Below, piece by piece: positions 57,528-64,000 of a stretch of DNA of 64,000 nucleotides. The position numbers and the translations under genes were made by a program. Below the pieces are notes generated by a model. That model did no database searches. It was given only the letters and a program-made list of their open reading frames with translations, and had not been told where the DNA came from. Positions within the stretch are counted from its first letter, which is position 1. Each line of letters starts with the position of its first letter. The DNA comes from Bedellia somnulentella (lineage: Eukaryota; Arthropoda; Insecta; Lepidoptera; Bedelliidae), in the NCBI GenBank assembly GCA_963576735.1, contig OY755183.1, positions 16,573,213-16,637,212 of the forward strand, in the 5' to 3' direction.

Positions 57528-58145
57528 TTAAAAGTACAAAGACAGCGGTTTAGGTAAAGCATTCTTCCTACAAGAGCACTTGGTTGGAGTTGGGACCGGC
57601 GAGTATGACGAAGCTATTTCAGTGACGTATGCAGAAGAGTAGACAGGAGCAGCAGCAGTGGGTAATGGGGCAGATGAATATGGGTAGGAGTTTGATGCAC
57701 ATGGAGCAGTAGGTGGCGCTAGTATCGTTTCACTTGCGTAGTACGAACGTAAACCACTAGATGGCGCTACTATCGGAGGACTTGAGAATACTTCAAATGG
57801 ATATGAAATCGGGTTTAGCGCAGGAGAACAAGTCGAAGTTTGGGGTAATATTGCTGTTGGGTAAACTGGGGGAATATTAGATTTACAGGGTTTGGAAGAT
57901 GGTATTAATGGGTACGTGAGTGTTTGGGAGTAGATTGGAGGACTTTGGTAGATTTCATAGTTTCTAGGGGCAGCTTGAAGTAGTGCAGATTGGGAGCACT
58001 TAGGGGTGGGTGGGGGATAGAATGGGGTTGGAAGTGCTGGGGGTGGTGGCAGTGGTGAGCATGATTTGGCTGGGAAAAGTGGAGATGGAAGTGGAGGCGG
58101 TGGTGGAAGTTTTCTGTTACAGCTGCAACATTGGCTGCTTATCAC
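57528..58145 (-). CDS. Secreted proline/serine/tyrosine-rich protein, exon 2
   Basis: Exon 2 follows the acceptor ttatttccag and encodes about 205 residues to the stop at 57528. It starts VISSQCCSCNRKL, then polyproline runs (PPPPPLPSP, PLPPPPALP, FYPPPTP), a middle rich in SPP, IYSQ, PSS and SYY, and ends TKCSCRKNALPKPLSLYF. Cysteines cluster at both ends (CCSC and CSC), and the interior is low complexity without globular motifs. With exon 1 the precursor is about 219 residues. This composition suggests an extracellular structural protein of cuticle, eggshell or silk type, but I do not recognise the family and assign no function. The intron (58146-59410) holds three SINE-B remnants. A truncated RTE end lies directly downstream of the stop, and ATTAAA on the - strand (57371-57376) is a possible polyadenylation signal. 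Confidence 0.8.
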   Translation of the reverse strand: MISSQCCSCNRKLPPPPPLPSPLFPAKSCSPLPPPPALPTPFYPPPTPKCSQSALLQAAPRNYEIYQSPPIYSQTLTYPLIPSSKPCKSNIPPVYPTAILPQTSTCSPALNPISYPFEVFSSPPIVAPSSGLRSYYASETILAPPTAPCASNSYPYSSAPLPTAAAPVYSSAYVTEIASSYSPVPTPTKCSCRKNALPKPLSLYF

Positions 58146-58407
58146 CTGGAAATAATTTACATAAATATTATTTATTTAGAATTACAAATAGATGTACTAC
58201 ATATTTTTAACTCAGTTTAAATTAAATACTTGTACAGAATAAGACTGTTTTAGTTTATATTTGAGTATGTTTCAATAATAGCATATAGCACGCACTGAAA
58301 TGAAAATGAAACGACATATTCAATTAAAATGCTGCAGATTGCAAACCCTTTCAAGTATTCTTGCACTCTAATTATATTAACACAATATTAAATTATATAA
58401 GCTGTCG

Positions 58408-58590
58408 GGTAGCGTCGGCTAAGAAAATACACTATGTAAGAAGCGACTAGGTAAAGGTAACGGGGCTTTTTAAGTGTTTTTTGAGCGATGCTGTTTGAGA
58501 CCCATCATCAAAAACATTTATTTAAGAATCTTTTCCCCACTTAACCACCAAAAGTGGGTGAAAAATTTTCTAATTTGGCTTCCCCTTTAA
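58408..58590 (+). mobile_element. SINE-B, diverged, in intron of the proline-rich gene
   Basis: gtagcgtcggctaagaaaat, gtttgagacccatcatcaaa, ccacttaaccaccaaaagtg. Confidence 0.75.
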
Positions 58591-59059
58591 TTTATTTATT
58601 TATAAACACAACAATATAACCATTACAGAAATGATATCTAATACAGCTGTAATATAGCTATATTACACTACATTTTCACACAACATACACGACATTCGTC
58701 TACTCCGAATCCAAATTTATATAATTACTTTTCCTTATTGATAACATAGATAATGCATACTAGTTTTCGTAAATTCAGCCAGCGTGTACGAAAATATATC
58801 AACACGCTCAGAGACCTGGTTCATCGCGTTCAATGCACGAGCAAAAGCATTTTCACTGGACAATTTTAGGAATAATAGGTTTGAATATATGTATGTATGT
58901 TGCTTTTAAATAAATATTGAATGTTGATGAAAAATATTGAACAGTTTAATCCGCTTTAGGCCACCGCGGTGGACATTAAGTCCTATTCAGCCTTCCAGCG
59001 TAAGAATAAGAGCTATCTACTACGAATTAATAATATAAAAATCCACTACGGACTAAATA

Positions 59060-59343
59060 TATGAAATATAAAGGCTATAAATCCCGGAAAGGGGTACGCA
59101 AAGCTACAGAATAAAAAAAAATTTGGAAGCTGAGAGGGAAAATATTGTAAAATATAAGTGTAGGTGATGCATCTCCCACCACATCTGCCAACACTTAAGT
59201 CACCTCTTACGTAAATAAAACTTTTATTTTTACATACATACATACATATACTCACGGCTAAAGCACCAATACCGTTAGTCGCCTCTTACGTACACCCACC
59301 GGAAGAAATGGGGTAGTGCTATTCTAAGCCGACACTACACAGC
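59060..59343 (-). mobile_element. Two SINE-B remnants in the same intron
   Basis: 59060-59215 is a decayed copy. 59233-59343 is a subfamily 2 copy whose middle is deleted, joining tactcacggct directly to aaagcaccaataccgtt. Confidence 0.7.
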
Positions 59344-59410
59344 ATAGCCGACATTACACAGCTTTTTATTTTTAAAAACACACAGCGTTTTATTTTAAAA
59401 AAGTAATTAC

Positions 59411-59452
59411 CTGTAAAATCAGCAGCCCCATTGCAATAGTAAATTTAGCCAT
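59411..59452 (-). CDS. Secreted proline-rich protein, exon 1 (signal peptide)
   Basis: The first exon begins with ATG at 59452-59450 and encodes MAKFTIAMGLLILQ, ending CAG before a consensus donor gtaatt. Read into exon 2 it completes a typical secretion signal: short, one lysine, hydrophobic core LLILQVI, and a likely cleavage near SSQC. A TATA box (tataaatac on the - strand, 59503-59512) lies about 50-60 bp upstream of the ATG, with tcatt initiator-like sequence near 59480. The short 5' UTR, a signal-peptide exon and a phase-0 intron are the typical architecture of insect cuticle, chorion and other extracellular structural protein genes. Product identity is not recognised. Confidence 0.8.
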
Positions 59453-59502
59453 TTTACTGATTCAATTGCAGTTAATGAGTACCTTTTTTTTATTAATGCT
59501 GT

Positions 59503-59512
59503 GTATTTATAC
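59503..59512 (-). promoter_or_regulatory. TATA box of the secreted proline-rich gene
   Basis: On the - strand the sequence reads tataaatac about 50-60 bp before the ATG, with an initiator-like tcatt about 30 bp downstream. Spacing suits RNA polymerase II initiation. Confidence 0.6.
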
Positions 59513-59818
59513 AAACAAATTCAGCCTGTATCAGCCAAATATTAAATGTGTGGCAATTGTAGCGGCCATGTTTGATACGAAAAATACTACGTGCAAATAA
59601 ACATGCACTTATCAATATAGAAGAAGATAATAATATGATGTTGTTGGTTGCACTGCACTATTGGATCGATAGGGTTTAATTTCAATTTAGTACACGTTAC
59701 ACGTATAGCGAGCATCGTGGATATAAATTGTACAAAAAAGACGAGTGGTAGAAGGATACTTGTAAAATACGTAACATAATAATTCTGATAATAATGATAA
59801 TGATGATAATAATAATGA

Positions 59819-60066
59819 GCTGTGTAGTGTCGGCTTAGAATAGCACTACCCCATTTTTTTCCGGTGGGTGTACGTAAGAGGCGACTAACGGACTTGGGGC
59901 TTTTTAAGGGATTTTTGAGCGTTGCGGTTGGAGACCCGTCACCAAAAACCTTTATTCTACCATCTTTTCCCCACTGAACTTCCAAAAGTGGCTGAGGAAT
60001 TTATAATTTCTCAGTTCTGGCTACCCCTTTTAGGGATTTATAGCCGTGAGTAGATGTATGTATAAT
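59819..60066 (+). mobile_element. SINE-B, full length, subfamily 2
   Basis: ctgtgtagtgtcggcttaga to tagccgtgagtagatgtatg, upstream of the proline-rich gene promoter. Confidence 0.92.
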
Positions 60067-60221
60067 AATTGTATTAAAAATACCCTATCAAATATGTGAA
60101 ATGAATGTTTCATTCAGTTTTATAATTACTTGTTAAGACTCCACTCTTGAAGAAATTTTCATGAATATTTATAAAATGTAAAATATTTAATGAGTACAAA
60201 TTCTAACCTTGATGGCTCTTA

Positions 60222-60396
60222 GTTGCAACAACACGCCTTCTCATGCAGGAGACTTGAGTTCAAATCCTGAGTCGGGCTTTCACTAGTGTGACTTTTCTGA
60301 ATTCATACGCTGTAGACGGTGAGGGCAAACAGCGTGAGGAAACCCACGTGGCCGAGTTGTACTTTGAAATGTCACAGTGTATTCGTGTTTATTTAT
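60222..60396 (+). mobile_element. SINE-A 5' part (diverged)
   Basis: gttcaaatcctgagtcggg and ggtgagggcaaacagcgtga match the SINE-A head and body. Confidence 0.7.
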
Positions 60397-60591
60397 AATG
60401 GTATAGGAATAGAAACTAGTATTTTAACTTTTATGAAGAAGTTATTTCAAAAAAGTTTATGTTCCTTTTTCCTTCCTCCTTGACTGCATGAAGCTACTCG
60501 TAGATTATGTAGTTCCACTGTTTCAGCAGGTAGGGTTGTTGACTGCAATATCTTTTGTATGCTGACTCTTGTCTGGTATCAAAGACATTTC

Positions 60592-61056
60592 TAAGGGCCG
60601 GCGCCGAATGCCGGCATGGCACGGCGTGTCATGGCAAAGGATTTCGGTACTGATATACCCATTTTTAATCTTATAACCATTAGTATAGAATTCATGTTAC
60701 TTTATTTAGACACAACGATGCCGAGGGAGGCCGCGGTAGGACAGAACGTGCCTAAGCATGCCACGGGATGCCGCGGCGTACTGCTGCATCTCGCGAGACG
60801 CGCGCGCTGACACGGGCCGCCAGTACGCGGCGCAGTCCGTTCGCCGCGCGGGTGGAGGGCAAGGGTACGAGTGTATAATACGTTAAATACTAAATCCCAG
60901 TCAACCATTATGAACACAACTAACTTTGAACATGCGCGGAGTTATTTGCCGCGTCATGCCACGGCATGCCGCGGAAGGCCGTGTTATCCTTCGGAATGCT
61001 GCAGAAGAACTTACCGTGCCATCCTGTGCCATGCCGGCAGTCAGCGCCGGCCCTTA
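60592..61056. mobile_element. GC-rich foldback element
   Basis: taagggccggcgccgaatgc at the left and gcagtcagcgccggccctta at the right are complementary with few mismatches. The interior has nested palindromes around catgccacggcatgccgcgg and is far more GC-rich than its flanks. Open frames across it on both strands are composition artefacts. Confidence 0.75.
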
Positions 61057-61147
61057 CGTGGACGAAGTGGATTAAAATATAGGCAAAGGTTATTTTGTTC
61101 AAACCATAGATATATTATGCTATATTCAACTCAACTGAACTCAAAAG

Positions 61148-61270
61148 TTAACGCCGTATATCCCCGAAGTGGTTGGCAGAAGTACTAATACTTCTAAACA
61201 TCACGTGAAATTGTCACCTGGTGTTCAGAGTACCCACGTTTTGCTTGGACAGTGTACTCGTGTGATATAA
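61148..61270 (-). mobile_element. SINE-A 3' part
   Basis: aacgccgtatatccccgaag is the complement of the terminus. It continues to ttgcttggacagtgtactcg. Confidence 0.85.
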
Positions 61271-61450
61271 TAATATAATAAATCTTTATTCAAAGTAACA
61301 GGGCTCATATTGTTAGTAACAAGACTTATCATATCAACTATGTTAGACATCTTAAAAAATATTTAATACTACTTTTACCTAACTATTATATGTACTACTA
61401 TTATTATTATATATTATTATTTATTTAACTATGATATGGCGCAGGCCTAT
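61262..61450 (-). mobile_element. LINE 3' tail with (tta)n
   Basis: The - strand reads actttgaataaagattta followed by ttatattattat, the AATAAA plus simple-repeat terminus style seen at other LINE ends here. Confidence 0.5.
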
Positions 61451-61837
61451 CATTTTGATAGTTGATTTATTTTAAAAGTTTTTACAGTTCTATCAATGAT
61501 ATCGCAAGTTGCGGCACTTACTGCTCAATTCGGTATGCAAAGTTTTACAAAAGTGGTGCTGATTACGAAACCATTTCGAGATATTATGTTTTTAAAACAT
61601 ATTTTCTTGAAATTAAATCAAACTGAGCTAAGATGACCGTTATTTTAGCAAAAAACTGTAACAGCTTTTGACCTTCAGCGTTATGTCAAAGACATTCGTT
61701 CTTGCAGTTTATTAATAAAACATCGAAAATCATAGGTTTGTTTAGTATAATATCGTAATAATTTCATTTGGGATCACAAATTCGTGAAATATTTTGCAAT
61801 TAGCAACATTTTTTACTAAACATTTCGCTTTATTTAA

Positions 61838-64000
61838 AAAAAAAAAAAAAAAAAAAGAGTTTATTTTTCAAAAGTACACATAATTATCTGACAATAGTAC
61901 GGTGATCCACGCACTAGGCGTTGCCTGTATCGCATGGATCTTACAGTTTTAATAAAAGTTCATTAAGTATTAATAAAAATAAAAATTACGATTTAAAATA
62001 AAGATAGAAAAATTAACTTTAAACAATAAACAAGAGAAATGAGTCTGTTATAAAAAATTACAGTATTTGATATGTATCTATTTACAATATTTACAAAATT
62101 TATTAATGTTAGATTGAGGAAGTGAAAGCGTACGTGTGTATGTGTTTGTATGTGTGTGTGTGTGTGTGTGTATGTATGTTTGAGTGTGTTTTATGTGAGT
62201 GCGTGTGTGCGCGTGCGTGTTATGAGACAACTCTTAATAATGTTTCAGTTTCAATAAAGCTAAGCTTCACCAATTTATTCGAAATTTCCCTTTTACAAAT
62301 AATTTTGTCACATTCTTTAAGAGCATCGATTTCCTTTACGAATTGGTTGAACAAAAAGGGAGATAGAAATTTTTGGAAGCGTTGGCCAAATGCTGTGCGA
62401 ACTGTCGGTACAGGTATCTGGAATACACGCTTACTAGAAATATCTTTACGATTGAGGTTATACGATTCTTGATAAGCAGCTAGCATTGCTCTCAGAATGA
62501 AAAGTTTACGAACACTTAAAAAATTCGATTCTTCGTACAGAGCTGCAGTACTATACCGTCTGGGTCTTCTCAACATTGTCTTCAGCACCGCTCGCTGGGC
62601 TCTCTCCAGAACAATCATTACTGAAGCTGCACATCCTCCCCAGACCAAAATACAGTAGTTGAGAATGGATTGGCATAGAGACATGTAGACTGTACGTAGT
62701 ATGTTACCGTTGGTAACTTCTCGTAGAGATTTCATGACAAAAATTAGTTTTCTTACGCGAGCAGCCGTGATACTAACATGTTCCTTAAAATTTAAATTTT
62801 CGTCAATTATGATCCCGAGATATTTAACGAACTTCGCTTTTTTTATAGAGCCGCATGAACAGTTTTGTGACCAGTTATTATTTTGAGGGAGACCGCAAGA
62901 TGATAAATGGATTTTAAGGGGATTGATATTAGAGGGTGGCGCCGAAGACCTGGTTTTGTGAAAGTAGACAGCATACGTTTTCAGCACATTTAGAGTCAAC
63001 AGATTTTTCTTAAGCCATCCCGTGACTTTATTGAGTCCTACTTGTGCAAGTTCGCTAGTAGTTTGCCAAGACTTTCCGTGAAATATAATAGCTGTATCGT
63101 CGGCGTAGCACACAAAGTCAGCGTCCACTGTCCCCATGCACGTAATATCGTTAATATAAATAAGGAAGAGTGTAGGCCCAAGTATGCTGCCCTGTGGCAC
63201 GCCGAACGACACATCACGAAGGTGGCTTATGTGGTTACCTAACTGAGTGCACTGATTTCTACTACTTAGATAACTCTGAAACCAGTCGTATGCGATGCCT
63301 CGGATCCCAAGAGCTTCCATTTTCTTGAGTAATATGCTCATTGATACCGTGTCGAAAGCCTTGGCTAGATCTAGAAAAATACCGATTGATTTATAACCTC
63401 GGTCTAAATGCGTCGACACTATATCGACTAAACGTTTGGTAGCATCCTCGGTTGATCGTCCCTTACGGAATCCGAATTGTCTCTTCGTTAGTAGTTCATT
63501 TGACTCCAAATAATTCACCAATCGATCATTTATTAATCGCTCTAGTAGTTTAGAGAAAACCCCTAGCAATGAGATAGGGCGGTAGTTTCCAACAACATCT
63601 TTCTCCCCTGATTTGTGAATGGGTTTCACGAGAGCGGTTTTCCACTGCGTGGGAAAAACACCATCAGATATACTCTTATTGAAAATATCGGCCAGTGGAG
63701 CAGCAATAATGGGCGCAATTTCTTTTAAAAGTTTATTATTTATTTGGTCTATACCTGGAGCCTTCTCCGGGTCTAAACAGCGAATAAGACTTAAAACCTC
63801 TTCTGTGTCTGTTGGTGATAGAAATAGAGAATGCATTAGTGCGTGCTTGTTGGTGTTTACTTTGCTGGCTAGTGACTGCTGTGTTTCTTTTAATTCGCTC
63901 AAAGTATTGTCTGCCAAAGCTTGTCCCACGTTTGCGAAATAATCATTGACACAATTAACTGACGCGGAAGGTGAATCCTTGATCAAAGTCAGAGCCTCTG
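61838..64000 (-). mobile_element. CR1/jockey-superfamily LINE, runs off right edge
   Basis: A non-LTR element on the - strand. Its reverse transcriptase frame occupies 62220 to beyond 64000, and about 380 bp of 3' UTR follows to 61838. On the - strand the end reads gaaaaataaactc followed by a run of T, an AATAAA plus pyrimidine-run terminus seen at other LINE ends here. The 3' UTR includes a degenerate (GT)n tract (62110-62220 on the + strand). Confidence 0.88.
62220..64000 (-). CDS. LINE reverse transcriptase, 5' end outside window
   Basis: An open frame of at least 588 codons that stays open to the window edge. Motifs in order: LDPEKAPGIDQINNKLL, KPIHKSGEKD, NYRPISLLGVFSKLLERL, FGFRKGRSTEDA, the catalytic FLDLAKAFDTV, GVPQGSILGPTLFLIYIND, the YADD centre (nt 63107-63096), a KYLGIIIDENL thumb motif and the C-terminal helix region ending ETLLRVVS. 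This is the standard order of non-LTR reverse transcriptases of the CR1/jockey group. It has no internal stops, so it is young or under selection. The endonuclease domain would lie to the right of the window. The precise clade needs a phylogeny. Confidence 0.93.
   Translation of the reverse strand, partial: EALTLIKDSPSASVNCVNDYFANVGQALADNTLSELKETQQSLASKVNTNKHALMHSLFLSPTDTEEVLSLIRCLDPEKAPGIDQINNKLLKEIAPIIAAPLADIFNKSISDGVFPTQWKTALVKPIHKSGEKDVVGNYRPISLLGVFSKLLERLINDRLVNYLESNELLTKRQFGFRKGRSTEDATKRLVDIVSTHLDRGYKSIGIFLDLAKAFDTVSMSILLKKMEALGIRGIAYDWFQSYLSSRNQCTQLGNHISHLRDVSFGVPQGSILGPTLFLIYINDITCMGTVDADFVCYADDTAIIFHGKSWQTTSELAQVGLNKVTGWLKKNLLTLNVLKTYAVYFHKTRSSAPPSNINPLKIHLSSCGLPQNNNWSQNCSCGSIKKAKFVKYLGIIIDENLNFKEHVSITAARVRKLIFVMKSLREVTNGNILRTVYMSLCQSILNYCILVWGGCAASVMIVLERAQRAVLKTMLRRPRRYSTAALYEESNFLSVRKLFILRAMLAAYQESYNLNRKDISSKRVFQIPVPTVRTAFGQRFQKFLSPFLFNQFVKEIDALKECDKIICKREISNKLVKLSFIETETLLRVVS

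Noticed and set aside
60616..61188. Arginine-rich frames on both strands
   Set aside because: Caused by the GC-rich palindromic foldback element, not by a gene.
62110..62220. (GT)n tract as a regulatory Z-DNA element
   Set aside because: Lies in the 3' UTR of a LINE. A simple repeat is the plainer explanation.

Overview
The window is eukaryotic, AT-rich DNA from an insect, most likely a moth or butterfly (Lepidoptera). Three things point there: a spliced metazoan netrin gene, several Helitron-like elements ending in CTAG with the tail style common in lepidopteran genomes, and RTE retrotransposon ends carrying the 'aggcctatgtccagcagt' motif familiar from that order. There are no bacterial-type operons, CRISPR arrays or rRNA genes. 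The species assignment is inference.

Two host genes are supported. The first is the 3' half of netrin on the + strand, in six exons between 36115 and 45417: laminin-EGF 2, laminin-EGF 3, a short linker, and a three-exon NTR domain. Splice phases agree at every junction and the exons give 266 residues plus a stop. The N-terminal LamN domain and LE1 are not in the window, so 1-36114 is probably a very long upstream intron. A long AT-rich 3' UTR follows. The second is a two-exon gene on the - strand (59452 to 57528) for a secreted, proline-rich protein of about 219 residues with a signal peptide and a TATA box.

Almost everything else is transposon-derived. An RTE-clade LINE with an intact 690-codon reverse-transcriptase frame sits in a netrin intron (about 39885-42017), and ten 5'-truncated or diverged copies of its 3' end are scattered through the window. 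Two non-autonomous families accompany it. SINE-A has a tRNA-like head and about 13 copies. SINE-B is about 250 bp with no clear tRNA head and about 32 copies. The LINE, SINE-A and SINE-B share the same 3' module: ctctg-c--acccc, a short loop, ggga, then g-cgtga and a simple repeat. This is the strongest novel signal here, because it suggests one RTE enzyme mobilises two unrelated SINEs through one terminal hairpin.

A further tRNA-derived family (165-490, 20055, 33321, 33738) shows 5' inversions with perfect 13-14 bp target duplications. MITEs with long inverted repeats lie at 14179-14701, 26815-26956, 30504-30729, 51002-51219, 53686-53931 and 60592-61056. Other LINE remnants (CR1/jockey-like, and an R2-like C-terminus) fill much of the rest. 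A second large reverse transcriptase frame on the - strand runs off the right edge of the window.
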